A DNA stretch of 64,000 bases from Flavonifractor sp. An112. Lineage in GTDB: Bacteria > Bacillota > Clostridia > Oscillospirales > Oscillospiraceae. The position numbers and the translations under genes were made by a program. Below, piece after piece: positions 26,987 through 35,801 of the stretch; the first letter of the stretch is position 1; every line of letters starts with the position of its first letter. The notes under the pieces were generated by a model. It was not told the origin of the DNA and ran no database searches. It saw only the letters and a list, made by a program, of their open reading frames with translations. The DNA lies in NCBI RefSeq assembly GCF_002161085.1, contig NZ_NFLU01000003.1, positions 1-64,000 of the forward strand. Reading direction: 5' to 3'.

Positions 26987-27108
26987 AATGGGTCCTCCCA
27001 TGGTGTGGTATGAGGGTATCTCATGTGTGGTCCATGTTACGCGGCGTATCCCTGTTTGGTTCCAAAAAGGCGGGACTCCGGACTGGAGTCCCGCCTGGGA
27101 CATGGATG

Positions 27109-27402
27109 TTACTGCTCGGTGGCCGGAGTGGTCTGGCACAGGCAGCCGTCAAAGACGGACAGTTTGGAATGAAGGATCATTTCCAGTCTGGACACGGCGT
27201 TGACCATGGACTCCACCGACTTGTTGGTGGCAAGCAGCACATCGGGGGTGACGTCCTCCAGGGCGACCATCTTCTGGATCTTCTCACCCTCGGCGTTGAG
27301 GATGTGGGACAGAGCGGTCTCCTGAAGCGCCACAGACTCGATGATATCGGTGATGGCCTGGGTACGGGTAGTGGTGCTGGAGGTGATAACGGGCATTCCC
27401 AT
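27109..27402 (-). CDS. Small protein sharing the C-terminal module of its neighbour
   Basis: 97 residues. After a short Ser/Thr lead (MGMPVITSSTTTRTQ) the protein consists of the module seen at the end of the choice-of-anchor A protein: AITDIIESVALQETALSHIL, NAEGEKIQKMV, NKSVESMVNAV, then a Phe-Asp-x-Cys-x-Cys end. The module is probably helical. AAGGAG lies 11 bases before the ATG at 27402. It is the first gene of the pair with 25790-26986. Such modules recur in clostridial spore or surface proteins (from memory); function unknown. Confidence 0.7.
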   Translation of the reverse strand: MGMPVITSSTTTRTQAITDIIESVALQETALSHILNAEGEKIQKMVALEDVTPDVLLATNKSVESMVNAVSRLEMILHSKLSVFDGCLCQTTPATEQ

Positions 27403-27512
27403 AATAGCGTATGCTCCTTCAAGTGTATTGAGCGTCTGCTCGCAGTATGCCGGAGAGAAAGGGTGACAAAAAAGAGCGCCCTGCATGATGCAGAGCGCTC
27501 TCTGAAAGGGGA

Positions 27513-29282
27513 TCAGATCTTCTGTTCAATGGACTTGGAGTCCACCTCGTCCTTCAGCTGCTGGGCGAAGGCATCCAGGGACATGACGGTCTGCTGGCCA
27601 TGGCGGTTACGGACAGCCACGTCGCCGGTCTCGGCTTCCTTGTCGCCCACCACCAGCATATAGGGGACTTTCTCCAGCTGGGTGTCCCGAATCTTCTTGC
27701 CGATCTTCTCGTTGCGGTGGTCGGTCTCCACACGGTAGCCCAGCGCATCCAGCTTGGCGGCCACCTGGTTGGCGTAGTCGGCGGCCCGGTCGGTGATGGG
27801 CAGCACCTTTACCTGCACGGGAGCCAGCCAGGTGGGGAAGGCGCCGGCGAAGTGCTCGGTGATGACGCCGATAAACCGCTCGATGGAACCCAGCACCACC
27901 CGGTGGAGCATGACGGGACGGTGCTTCTGGCCGTCCTCACCGGTGTACTCCAGCTCAAACCGCTCGGGCAGCTGGGAGTCCAGCTGGACGGTGCCGCACT
28001 GCCAGGTGCGGCCCAGGGAGTCAGCCAGGTGGAAGTCCAGCTTGGGGCCATAGAAGGCGCCGTCGCCCTCGTTGACCTCAAACTCCTTGCCCATATCGGT
28101 GATGGCCTCTTTCAGGATGTTCTGGTTGTGCTCCCACTGCTCCACGGTGCCGATGTGATCCTCGGGCATGGTGGACAGCTCGATCTTGTAGGGCAGGCCA
28201 AAGACGGAGTAGACCTCGTCAAACAGCTTGACCACGTTCTTGATCTCGTCCTTCAGCTGGTCCTGGGTCATGAAAATGTGGGCGTCGTCCTGGGTGAAGC
28301 AGCGCACCCGGAACAGGCCGTGGAGGGCGCCGGACAGCTCGTGGCGGTGGACCAGGCCCAGCTCACCCACCCGCATGGGCAGGTCCCGGTAGGAATGGGG
28401 TTCGCTGGAGTAGACCAGCATACCGCCGGGGCAGTTCATGGGCTTGATGGCGAAGTCGGTGTCGTCAATGACGGTGGTGTACATATTGTTCTTATAGTGA
28501 TCCCAGTGGCCGGACCGCTCCCACAGCTGTCGGTTGAGCATCATGGGGGTGGAGATCTCTACATAACCGTAACGCTTGTGGACCTGACGCCAGTAGTCGA
28601 TCAGGGTGTTGCGCAGCACCATGCCCTTGGGCAGGAAGAAGGGGAATCCGGGGCCCTCGTCCCGCAGCATGAACAGGCCCAGCTCCCGGCCCAGCTTACG
28701 GTGGTCCCGCTTCTTGGCCTCCTCAATGCGCTGCAGGTAGGCATCCAGCTCATCCTTCTTGGGGAAGGCGATGCCGTAGATACGCTGGAGGGTCTCCCGG
28801 TTGGAGTCGCCCCGCCAGTAGGCGGCGTTGCAGGCGGTCAGCTTGATGGCGTTGCCCTTGATGCGGCCGGTGGAGTCCAGGTGGGGGCCGGCGCACAGGT
28901 CGGTGAATTCACCCTGCTTATAGAAGGAGATGTGGGCGTCCTCCGGCAGGTCCTGGATCAGCTCCACCTTGAAGGGCTCCCCCTTCTCCTCCATGAACTT
29001 GAGGGCCTCCTCCCGGGGCAGCTCAAACCGCTCCAGCTTCAGTTTCTCCTTGCAGATCTTGCGCATCTCGGCCTCAATCTGCTCCAGGTGCTCGGGGGTG
29101 AAGGCGAAGGGAGCGTCCATATCATAGTACCAGCCCTCGTCGATGGAGGGGCCGATGGCCAGCTTTACCTCGGGCCACAGACGCTTGACAGCCTGGGCCA
29201 TCACATGGGAGCAGGTATGCCAGTAGGTCTGACGGTATTCGGGGTTTTCAAAGGTAAATTCGTTCTTGACTTCTTCGGACAT
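27513..29282 (-). CDS. thrS: Threonyl-tRNA synthetase lacking the TGS domain
   Basis: 589 residues. It charges tRNA-Thr. The protein starts directly in the editing (N2) domain, with HTCSHVMAQAVKRLWPE and DLCAGPHLDSTG, so the ~60-residue TGS domain of longer ThrRS is missing. The class II core follows (FTQDDAHIF, MNCPGGMLVY, motif 3 MLHRVVLGSIERFIG), then the anticodon domain. The start at 29282 has AAGGAGG nearby. Expression is controlled by the T-box leader immediately upstream. Confidence 0.95.
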   Translation of the reverse strand: MSEEVKNEFTFENPEYRQTYWHTCSHVMAQAVKRLWPEVKLAIGPSIDEGWYYDMDAPFAFTPEHLEQIEAEMRKICKEKLKLERFELPREEALKFMEEKGEPFKVELIQDLPEDAHISFYKQGEFTDLCAGPHLDSTGRIKGNAIKLTACNAAYWRGDSNRETLQRIYGIAFPKKDELDAYLQRIEEAKKRDHRKLGRELGLFMLRDEGPGFPFFLPKGMVLRNTLIDYWRQVHKRYGYVEISTPMMLNRQLWERSGHWDHYKNNMYTTVIDDTDFAIKPMNCPGGMLVYSSEPHSYRDLPMRVGELGLVHRHELSGALHGLFRVRCFTQDDAHIFMTQDQLKDEIKNVVKLFDEVYSVFGLPYKIELSTMPEDHIGTVEQWEHNQNILKEAITDMGKEFEVNEGDGAFYGPKLDFHLADSLGRTWQCGTVQLDSQLPERFELEYTGEDGQKHRPVMLHRVVLGSIERFIGVITEHFAGAFPTWLAPVQVKVLPITDRAADYANQVAAKLDALGYRVETDHRNEKIGKKIRDTQLEKVPYMLVVGDKEAETGDVAVRNRHGQQTVMSLDAFAQQLKDEVDSKSIEQKI

Positions 29283-29318
29283 AAATAAAACCTCCTTGTA
29301 AATTGGGGCGGAGGGTAA

Positions 29319-29660
29319 AGAAAACGCCTCACCCCTGTCGGTCAGGGGTGAGGCGTAAAAAACGTCCCACGGTTCCACCCTGCTTGCATAGAGCGCGGAG
29401 GCGCCCGGGAGCAGGTGACTAAGGCCGGAGCGAAGCGAAATACCAAAAAGCAAAAGGGCTTTTTGGTGTTTTGCGCAGTCGCAGGACTTAGGCGCCGTCG
29501 CGGAGGGCGCGCAGCGTGACTTCATGCCGCTTGTGACTTTCTGTAACGGGAAAGCCCCGGCCCGGTCGTCCCGGGCGGCTCAGGAGTGGTACGGCCGCTG
29601 CGTGTCGTGGAACCCTTCCACCAAATGGGCTCCTCTCTGTCCGCCGCTGCGCGGTTTCTT
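29319..29660 (-). promoter_or_regulatory. Threonine T-box riboswitch upstream of thrS
   Basis: Read on the minus strand, the conserved T-box AGGGTGGAACCGTGGGACG lies at 29362-29381. It is followed by the terminator hairpin ACGCCTCACCCCTGAC / GTCAGGGGTGAGGCGT-type stem plus T-run at 29319-29356. An ACC codon (29588-29590) followed by A lies in a plausible specifier position, matching Thr. Uncharged tRNA-Thr should stabilise the antiterminator and let thrS be transcribed. A separate hairpin (29441-29472) sits between stem I and the T-box. Confidence 0.9.
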
Positions 29661-29687
29661 CTCCGTCTTTGCCATTTTAACAACGAA

Positions 29688-29716
29688 ACTATAGCACCAA
29701 ACCACACGGCTGTCAA
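29688..29716 (-). promoter_or_regulatory. Promoter of the T-box/thrS transcript
   Basis: On the minus strand TTGACA, 17 bases, TATAGT. Confidence 0.75.
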
Positions 29717-29928
29717 GCCAAAAATCGGGGAAAGAACCGGCGAAGGACCGGGAGAAAAATATGGGAATTGAAATTAACAGTTTATTCACAATGAATACAC
29801 GATTTGGCCTTATTTACAGGGTATGATACAGACAGATTCAGAGATGAATCACAAGCGAGACCATCCTCCCAAACCAATTCCTCTCTTATCCCTCTCCAAC
29901 ACCTTTGCAACACACACAACACACACCC

Positions 29929-30006
29929 AAAAAGCCCCGACCGTACGGTCGGGGCTTTTTGGTGTCTGAACAGCAAAGAGGCGCGCCGCAGTTTCTGCGG
30001 CGCGCC
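29929..30006 (-). terminator. Terminator and second hairpin after the MFS gene
   Basis: AAAAAGCCCCGACCGTACGGTCGGGGCTTTTT (around 29931-29961) is a strong bidirectional terminator. A second perfect stem GGCGCGCCGCAG/CTGCGGCGCGCC lies just before it (29980-30006). The remaining 29717-29928 shows no gene. Confidence 0.8.
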
Positions 30007-30021
30007 CAAGAGGGGGTAAAC

Positions 30022-31380
30022 TTACTTGCCGGGGTGAGCGGCCTTCCAGTCGCGGTTGAAGCGATGCTCGTTGACGATGAGCACCAGCACCACGTTGACC
30101 AGAGCCACGCCGGCGAACACCAGATAAGCCATCTTGATCTCGCCGCCGGTCATCTTCTGCACCATGCCATTGACCAGGAAGCACAGAGCAGTGATAGCGC
30201 CCTGGATGGGGAAGATCACGCTGTTCACCTTATCGAAGCCCTGACGGCCGAAGATGGAGGTGGGCAGGGAGGTGGTGAAGTTGGCGGAGCCGCCGATGCC
30301 CATGGCGATCATGAACAGGGAGACGTACACCAGGGGGGAGGAGCTGTCAGTGGCGCCGAAGTTGCACAGCAGGGCGATGGCATACCAGATGCCGAAGCCA
30401 ACCATGGTCTTCTTGGTGCCGATCTTGTCATCGATGATGCCGATGATCCAGGAACCGACCACGCCGCCCAGGGCCAGGATGGTCATGACGTTCATAGCGG
30501 CCTGGGGAGTGAAGCCCAGCTGAATGTTACGGGTCACCAGCTGGCTCATAACGCCCACGGAGCAGATCTGGAAGAAACCGGTGGTGATAGCGGCCAGCCA
30601 CAGCTCCTTGGTCTTGAGCAGCTTGCCGGTGGTCCAGCCGCCGTCGCCCTCCACGGCGTCGGTGGTATCGTACTCGTTCTTGTAGACCTCGTCGGAGACG
30701 TTGTCGGGGTTGATGCCGCGCTCCTGGGGAGTGTTGCGGATAAAGAGCATACCCAGAATGCCGAGTACGATGGCGGCGATGCCGATGGGCACGATGCCGC
30801 CGGGGAAGTTTGCGCCCACGTTGGACAGGTCAGCGCCGCCCACGCTGGTGGCAACAGCGGTGGGAGCGATCAGGATGGCAACCAGCTGCACATAGAAAGC
30901 GGAAGCGAAGTTGTGGCCCATGGTGGTGTAGCCCATGACCACGCCCTTCTTCTTGGGGAACCAGGTAGCAACCAGGGTGCCGCCAGCCACATAACCGGCG
31001 GACATGATGCTGCCGTACACGAAGCACATCGCAATGGTATATACGGCAATGTTGGGAGCGCTGCAGGCAATGATGTAGGTGATACCGGAGATAATACAGC
31101 ACACGCCGGAGGTAATGCGGGCGCCAACCTTGCGGTTGATCTGGCCCACCACGATGAAGAACACCACGCCGATGATACCAGCCAGGGAGTTCATGTTCAT
31201 GATGTCGCCCTGCTCCAGACCCAGGCGGGCGGCTACGTTGGGGGCGGTGATGTTAGCGCCGTCGTTGCACATACCAACGTACAGGAAAAACATCAGCAGG
31301 CAATAGATGATGACAACCCAGCCTGCGCCGAAGTTGACGACGGAATTCTTATTACCGTCGCGGAGATTTTGTTTCGCCAT
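30022..31380 (-). CDS. MFS transporter, oxalate/formate antiporter-like
   Basis: 452 residues with about twelve membrane helices. The region GYVAGGTLVATWFPKKKGVV and TTMGHNFASAF fit the OFA/monocarboxylate branch of the major facilitator family, which carries small organic acids. It has its own regulatory region, whose 17-base palindrome is nearly the same as that before the 36152-31944 operon, so it probably imports the compound degraded by that operon (phloroglucinol or a related phenolic, by inference). A terminator separates it from the operon and another follows it. Confidence 0.85.
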   Translation of the reverse strand: MAKQNLRDGNKNSVVNFGAGWVVIIYCLLMFFLYVGMCNDGANITAPNVAARLGLEQGDIMNMNSLAGIIGVVFFIVVGQINRKVGARITSGVCCIISGITYIIACSAPNIAVYTIAMCFVYGSIMSAGYVAGGTLVATWFPKKKGVVMGYTTMGHNFASAFYVQLVAILIAPTAVATSVGGADLSNVGANFPGGIVPIGIAAIVLGILGMLFIRNTPQERGINPDNVSDEVYKNEYDTTDAVEGDGGWTTGKLLKTKELWLAAITTGFFQICSVGVMSQLVTRNIQLGFTPQAAMNVMTILALGGVVGSWIIGIIDDKIGTKKTMVGFGIWYAIALLCNFGATDSSSPLVYVSLFMIAMGIGGSANFTTSLPTSIFGRQGFDKVNSVIFPIQGAITALCFLVNGMVQKMTGGEIKMAYLVFAGVALVNVVLVLIVNEHRFNRDWKAAHPGK

Positions 31381-31451
31381 TTATTTTCCCTCATCTCTAA
31401 ATGGTTTGGATCAGGACAAGTGCCGGCAAGTCCATTCCTTGTTGCAGCTAT

Positions 31452-31489
31452 ACTTTATCGATTTGGAGGCTTTTGTGCAATCCCCACAA
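31452..31489 (-). promoter_or_regulatory. MFS promoter with shared palindromic operator
   Basis: TTGTGCAATCCCCACAA at 31473-31489. On the minus strand its ATTGCAC gives a -35 box (TTGCAC), followed after 17 bases by TAAAGT. The same arrangement, with identical ATTGCACAAAAGCC, lies before the catabolic operon at 36236-36273. Another inverted repeat GTTACT/AGTAAC (about 31498-31524) is close by. Confidence 0.6.
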
Positions 31490-31869
31490 GTTGGTGAGTT
31501 ACTAACCAATAAGTACATAGTAACCAAGAAGTAAGTATCTAATTTTGTATAAACTACATAAAATGATAGTTAAAGATTTGACAAAGAGGTGCGAATAAAT
31601 TTTGGTATAAAATATAGAATGTTCAGTATGCACAAATTTCGGATATAAAATTTGGAAGTGCATGGCGGCAAACCTGCATAACATGGGGGCAGCGCAAAAA
31701 AACGCACAAAAGCCGACAGTACAATTGGTCATTGTGCAATGTGTTCAGAAAGAGCGTGAAGGCGCTGTAAACACGGAAAAAGTCAAATGAGTCATTCTAT
31801 ACGCAGGATGGAAAAGCGGCGTACAGAGGCGCTGCGGGCCTCACAGAGGGAACGCCTGACAAAAATCAG
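31490..31869. other. AT-rich intergenic region with TTGTGC/GCACAA half-sites
   Basis: No gene is seen. The base composition is distinctly AT-rich next to GC-rich genes. TGCACAAA (about 31634), CGCACAAA (about 31704) and ATTGTGCAAT (about 31734) repeat the half-site of the shared operator, which may mean several binding positions for one regulator. Confidence 0.45.
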
Positions 31870-31927
31870 AAAAGGACCGGGAAACCGGCGCGGCTCCACC
31901 GCGTCGGTATGCTCCCGGTCCTTTTGC
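31870..31927 (-). terminator. Terminator of the catabolic operon
   Basis: AAAAGGACCGGGA / TCCCGGTCCTTTT stem enclosing a second GC-rich stem. It lies directly after the BKACE gene on the minus strand. Confidence 0.8.
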
Positions 31928-31943
31928 AGGAAAACTTGTGAAA

Positions 31944-32792
31944 TTACTTCAGGCTGAGGATCTCACGGGCCTCGTCGGGCGTGGCAACCTGCTTGCCGAA
32001 CTCCTCAATGACGCGGCGGGCACGGTCCACGAACTGGACGTTGCTCTGAGCCAGCTGACCCTTGGCGTACATGACGTTGTCCTCCATGCCCACACGGATG
32101 TGGCCGCCCAGGGCCACAGCGCCGTACAGCATGGTCATGGCGGAGTGACCCACGCCGAAGCAGCTCCAGGTGGAGCCGGGGCACAGGGACTCCATGGTCT
32201 CCTTCATGAAGATCAGGTTCTTCATGGTGCCGGGGATGCCGTTGGCGCAGCCCATGCAGAACTGGAAGTGCAGGGGCCCCTTGAGGACGCCCTTCTTCAG
32301 GTAGTACTGGGCGTTGGCGATCATGCCGGGGTCAAAGGCCTCGATCTCGGGCTTGACGCCCCACTCCTGCATATTCTTGCCCAGCTCCTCCAGGAAGGCG
32401 GGGGGGTTGAGGAAGAGGGAGGTGTGCAGCCAGTTCATGGAGCCGCAGTCGTAGGAACCCATCTCGGGGCGCAGCTCCTTCAGGTGGATCTGGCGGGTCT
32501 CGTCGGTGGCGTTCAGGTCGCCGGAGGTGGTCATGTTGAGGATGATGTCACAGTCGGGGTGGTTGGAGCGGAGCAGCTCCACGGTCTGGCGGAACTTCTC
32601 CTTGTCCATGGTGCCCTTGCCCTGGTCGTCGCGCATATGCAGGTGGGCCACAGCGGCGCCGGCCTTCCAGCAGGCGTACACGTCCTCGGCGATCTCAGCG
32701 GGGGTCATGGGCACGTTGGGGTTGTTCTCCTTGGTGGGCCAGGCACCGGTGGTGGCCACGGTGATAATAGTCTTATTCTTCAGATCAGCCAT
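31944..32792 (-). CDS. BKACE-family beta-keto acid cleavage enzyme; likely triacetate acetoacetate-lyase
   Basis: 282 residues. The metal-binding HLHMRDDQGKG, the LNMTTSGDL strand, GSYDCGSMNW and FGVGHSAMTMLYGAVALGGH mark the Zn-dependent beta-keto acid cleavage family, which splits a beta-keto acid with acetyl-CoA into acetoacetate and a CoA ester. The best-known member, Kce of lysine fermentation, normally sits with lysine aminomutase genes, absent here. With an SDR, a hydroxyacyl-CoA-dehydrogenase-like gene and a cyclase, the neighbourhood matches the phloroglucinol pathway, where this enzyme cleaves triacetate (3,5-dioxohexanoate). Last gene of the operon. Confidence 0.8.
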   Translation of the reverse strand: MADLKNKTIITVATTGAWPTKENNPNVPMTPAEIAEDVYACWKAGAAVAHLHMRDDQGKGTMDKEKFRQTVELLRSNHPDCDIILNMTTSGDLNATDETRQIHLKELRPEMGSYDCGSMNWLHTSLFLNPPAFLEELGKNMQEWGVKPEIEAFDPGMIANAQYYLKKGVLKGPLHFQFCMGCANGIPGTMKNLIFMKETMESLCPGSTWSCFGVGHSAMTMLYGAVALGGHIRVGMEDNVMYAKGQLAQSNVQFVDRARRVIEEFGKQVATPDEAREILSLK

Positions 32793-32828
32793 GATCGTTC
32801 AAAGTCCTTTCTGAATGAGGATACCGCA

Positions 32829-32858
32829 TAAAGCGGCGGGCGACTGCCCGCCGCTTTA
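32829..32858. repeat. Perfect intercistronic hairpin
   Basis: TAAAGCGGCGGGC GACT GCCCGCCGCTTTA, thirteen perfect pairs, between the cyclase and BKACE genes of one operon. It lacks a T-run and may protect the upstream message or tune the last gene. Confidence 0.7.
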
Positions 32859-32912
32859 CGTTCGGCATGGAATGGGATGGAAGGGAATTAGGAAAGTTAT
32901 TGGAACAAAGGA

Positions 32913-33923
32913 TTACTTGTTGCGGTTGAAGAGCTTCTGCATATACTCCAGGCCGCTGGCGCCGTGGCCGTCCTCATCGGCATAGCCGGTGCCGCCGTAC
33001 TTGTAGGTGCGGTCGGGCACGGAGGGATCGATGTTCTCCTCGTCGATGTAAGCCACGCAGCGGGACATGGCGCCGTCGCCCATGTACCAGCGCAGGGGGA
33101 AGCAGAAGAACTGGAACACGGTGCCGGGCTTGATCTTGTCCAGATCGCCGCCCAGGTTCTCAACGCCCACGATGCCGTGGCCCAGCATCTCCTTGTGGCA
33201 GGGCTCCCAGGTGCCCCACACGCCCAGGTTCTCCAGCTCGCCGAACTTCTCGTCGTAAGCGGCCTGGCCGTGGATGCGGATGTACTCGAACTTATCGAAC
33301 TCAGCATAGGCCTCCTCGCCAAAGAGCTCCTTGTACTCCTCGGTGATGGGCTTGCCGGTGGCGCCCAGCAGGTTCATGCGGGTCATGCCGTTGTTGCCCA
33401 TGGCGGTGTGCAGGGGGTGATCCAGAGCCTGGCCGTCCATAGCCACGCACTTCACGCCGTGCTTCACGAACCACTTGCCGGCGTCGATGCCGGTGCCGAT
33501 GGCGTAGTGATAGTAAGCCTTGGAGTCGTCGAACAGGCGGTGCATACCGGTGTTCAGGCACAGAACCTTGCCCTTCAGGGAGGCGGGATCCACGCCCCAC
33601 TTCTTGCAGGCCTCGTCCAGGTGCTTGTCGGTGATCAGGGTCCAGGGCTCCACGTCCAGCTTCAGCACAACAGCCTCGCCGGTGTAGGCGTCGATGGGCA
33701 TCTCGTGGGTGTAACGAGCGCGGCGGCCGTCGAACTCGTACTCCATGACGTGACGGGGAGCGTCACAGTGGGTGCCGGTGTGCATGGTGCAGGTGATCTT
33801 GGAAGTCAGAACGCCGCCCTTGGCCATGGTGTGAGCGTTGGTGATTTCGGGCTTGTCGAAGTAGGGCCAGCGGGGGATCTCAGCGCTGAAGGGGTGGGTC
33901 AGATCAACATAAACTTTACCCAT
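32913..33923 (-). CDS. Cyclase-family metal hydrolase; likely dihydrophloroglucinol cyclohydrolase
   Basis: 336 residues. The metal motif HTGTHCDAPRH (family H-x-G-T-H-x-D-x-P-x-H) lies near residue 50, with DLTHPFSAEIPRWP before it and a further H-rich region (DGQALDHPLHTAMGN). Relatives include kynurenine formamidase. At ~336 residues it is longer than formamidases. In its operon it is the natural candidate for ring opening of dihydrophloroglucinol to (S)-3-hydroxy-5-oxohexanoate, as described for Clostridium scatologenes (from memory). The substrate is inferred from context only; an amide or imide hydrolase is the alternative. Confidence 0.75.
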   Translation of the reverse strand: MGKVYVDLTHPFSAEIPRWPYFDKPEITNAHTMAKGGVLTSKITCTMHTGTHCDAPRHVMEYEFDGRRARYTHEMPIDAYTGEAVVLKLDVEPWTLITDKHLDEACKKWGVDPASLKGKVLCLNTGMHRLFDDSKAYYHYAIGTGIDAGKWFVKHGVKCVAMDGQALDHPLHTAMGNNGMTRMNLLGATGKPITEEYKELFGEEAYAEFDKFEYIRIHGQAAYDEKFGELENLGVWGTWEPCHKEMLGHGIVGVENLGGDLDKIKPGTVFQFFCFPLRWYMGDGAMSRCVAYIDEENIDPSVPDRTYKYGGTGYADEDGHGASGLEYMQKLFNRNK

Positions 33924-33975
33924 AACAGGTGCCTCCTTAAATAATATACAAATGCTTGTGGATAGGCCGAATGTC

Positions 33976-34905
33976 TTACTTGCCGTACAGCATCCGGATC
34001 AGGTACTCGTTCAGATCGGCGTTGGCCTTGGCCACCTGCTCGGGAGTCCACTTCTGGAAACCCTCGCCGGTCTTGAAGCCGATCTTGCCTTCATCCCGCA
34101 GCTGCTTGAGCAGGGGAGAGGGCTTGTGGGAATCCTCCAGGTCCTGGAGGATGTAGTCGTGGATGTTGTAGGTCAGGTCGGTGCCCACCATGTCGGCGTT
34201 CTCCATGGGGCCCAGCTGGGGCAGACGGAGACCGAAGGAGTAGCGGACCGCCTCGTCCACGGTGGCGGCATCGGCGATGCCGTTCTCCACGATGGAGATG
34301 GCCTCACGCCACAGGGCGTGCTGCATCCGGTTGGCGATGAAGCCGGGGACGTCCTTCTTGCACAGCACGGGCTTCTTACCCACGGAGCGCAGGACCTCCA
34401 TGACAGTCTGAGCGGTCTCGTCGGAAGAAGCGTCGGACTTGACCACTTCCACCAGGGGGATCAGGTGGCCGGGGTTCCAGAAATGGGTGCCCACGAAACG
34501 CTCGCGATGCTTGAGCTCGGCGGAGATCTCGCTGGGGCTCATCACGGAGGAGTTGGTGCAGAAGATGGTGTCCTCGGCGCAGCGCTCTTCCAGCTTGGCG
34601 AAGGTCTCGCGCTTGATCTTCATGTCCTCAAACACGGCCTCGATGACGAAGTCGGCGTTCTTGACGATGTCGCTGTCGATATCGTTGGTGAAGGAGATGC
34701 GGGAGAGCCGGTCAGCCAGCTCCTCCTCGGTGATGACGCCCTTCTCCACCAGCTGCTTGGTGTTGGTACGGATACCGGCCTCCACATCGGTGGGGTACAG
34801 GTCGTACATACCCACCTGGAAGTCGGGGTTGGAAGCGAACACGAAGCCGATGTTCTTGCCCATCATGCCCGCGCCGCAGATCAGGATATTCTTAATGTTC
34901 TTCAT
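33976..34905 (-). CDS. 3-hydroxyacyl-CoA dehydrogenase-like enzyme; likely (S)-3-hydroxy-5-oxohexanoate dehydrogenase
   Basis: 309 residues. A Rossmann fold opens with ILICGAGMMGKNIG; catalytic residues of the family are visible in CTNSSVMSPSEI and GTHFWNPGHLIPLVEV, and the C-terminal domain has KKDVPGFIANRMQHALWREA. It would oxidise a 3-hydroxy acid with NAD+. A butyrate-pathway hbd would sit with crt, bcd and etf genes, none of which is here. Between an SDR and a cyclase it fits the step from 3-hydroxy-5-oxohexanoate to triacetate. Carnitine dehydrogenase belongs to the same family and is the main alternative. Confidence 0.78.
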   Translation of the reverse strand: MKNIKNILICGAGMMGKNIGFVFASNPDFQVGMYDLYPTDVEAGIRTNTKQLVEKGVITEEELADRLSRISFTNDIDSDIVKNADFVIEAVFEDMKIKRETFAKLEERCAEDTIFCTNSSVMSPSEISAELKHRERFVGTHFWNPGHLIPLVEVVKSDASSDETAQTVMEVLRSVGKKPVLCKKDVPGFIANRMQHALWREAISIVENGIADAATVDEAVRYSFGLRLPQLGPMENADMVGTDLTYNIHDYILQDLEDSHKPSPLLKQLRDEGKIGFKTGEGFQKWTPEQVAKANADLNEYLIRMLYGK

Positions 34906-34937
34906 TGCGTTATGCCGTCCTTCCCGTCAAGCGGAAA

Positions 34938-35747
34938 TTACACCACCAGGTAACCGCCGGAGCAGTCGCAGTTGCTGCCGGTGATGAAGTTGGAGGCGTC
35001 GGAGGACAGGAACAGAGCGTAGCCAACGAAGTCGTCGGGCTCGCCCAGGCGGCCGATGGGCTCGCGGTTCAGGAAGTTCTTGTACACAGCGGACTCGGGA
35101 TCGAACATCCACTCGGTCAGGTCGGAGCGGAACACGGTGGGGCAGATGGAGTTGACGTTGATGTGGTACTTGGCGGACAGGTCGCAGGCCAGGCAGGAGA
35201 CCATCAGGTCAGCGCCGCCCTTGGAGGTGCAGTAACCGGTGTAGCCGGCCATGCCGCGCTTGGAACGCTGAGAGGTCACGATGACCATCTTGCCGCGCTT
35301 GGTGTTGTCGGCCTCGTACTGAGCCACCATCTGATGGGCAACGTACTTGGTCACGATGTACACGCTCTTACAGTCAGCGTCCATGATGTACTGCCAGTCG
35401 GCAACGGACTGATCCAGCACGTTCTGGGGCTTGTTGTAGCCGTGGGAAACAGCCAGGATGTCGATGCAGCCGTACTGAGCCACGCAGGCCTTCACCAGAG
35501 CGTCCACATCCTCTTCCTTGGCGGGGTCGGCCACGAAGTAAGCGCAGTCAATACCCTCAGCCTTGAACTCGTCCTCCAGAGCCTTCAGCTTGGCGTCGTT
35601 GCGGCCGGTCATGAAGACCTTGGCACCGGCGTAGCCGTAAGCCTTAGCCAGCACGCAGCCCAGAGCGCCGGTAGCGCCGGTGACCAGGGCCACCTTGTCC
35701 TTAACGGAGAACATATTCTCAACGAAATCCTTCTTCACGGGAACCAT
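34938..35747 (-). CDS. SDR oxidoreductase; likely phloroglucinol reductase
   Basis: 269 residues. Classical short-chain dehydrogenase: cofactor loop [21 protein letters not shown] after the second strand (an Arg suits NADPH), catalytic Ser in VIVTSQRS, and [14 protein letters not shown] with the Y-x-x-x-K pair. The C-terminus ends in [20 protein letters not shown] lies well placed before the start. The set of neighbouring genes suggests it reduces phloroglucinol to dihydrophloroglucinol, the first step of the anaerobic pathway. Family certain, substrate inferred. Confidence 0.8.
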   Translation of the reverse strand: MVPVKKDFVENMFSVKDKVALVTGATGALGCVLAKAYGYAGAKVFMTGRNDAKLKALEDEFKAEGIDCAYFVADPAKEEDVDALVKACVAQYGCIDILAVSHGYNKPQNVLDQSVADWQYIMDADCKSVYIVTKYVAHQMVAQYEADNTKRGKMVIVTSQRSKRGMAGYTGYCTSKGGADLMVSCLACDLSAKYHINVNSICPTVFRSDLTEWMFDPESAVYKNFLNREPIGRLGEPDDFVGYALFLSSDASNFITGSNCDCSGGYLVV

Positions 35748-35801
35748 GATGATTTCCTCCTTATATCGAATGAGTGGTCAAATGTCTGTTCCGCAACCGG
35801 A

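Noticed and set aside
29586-29771. Short frames in the thrS leader on both strands
   Set aside because: The region is a T-box leader and promoter; the frames are chance openings within it.
31944-32792. Lysine fermentation gene kce
   Set aside because: The BKACE family fits, but no lysine 2,3-aminomutase, 5,6-aminomutase or kdd gene is nearby; the operon context fits phloroglucinol better.
33976-34905. Butyrate-pathway hbd
   Set aside because: No crotonase, butyryl-CoA dehydrogenase or etf genes adjoin it, and it is embedded with a cyclase and a BKACE gene.
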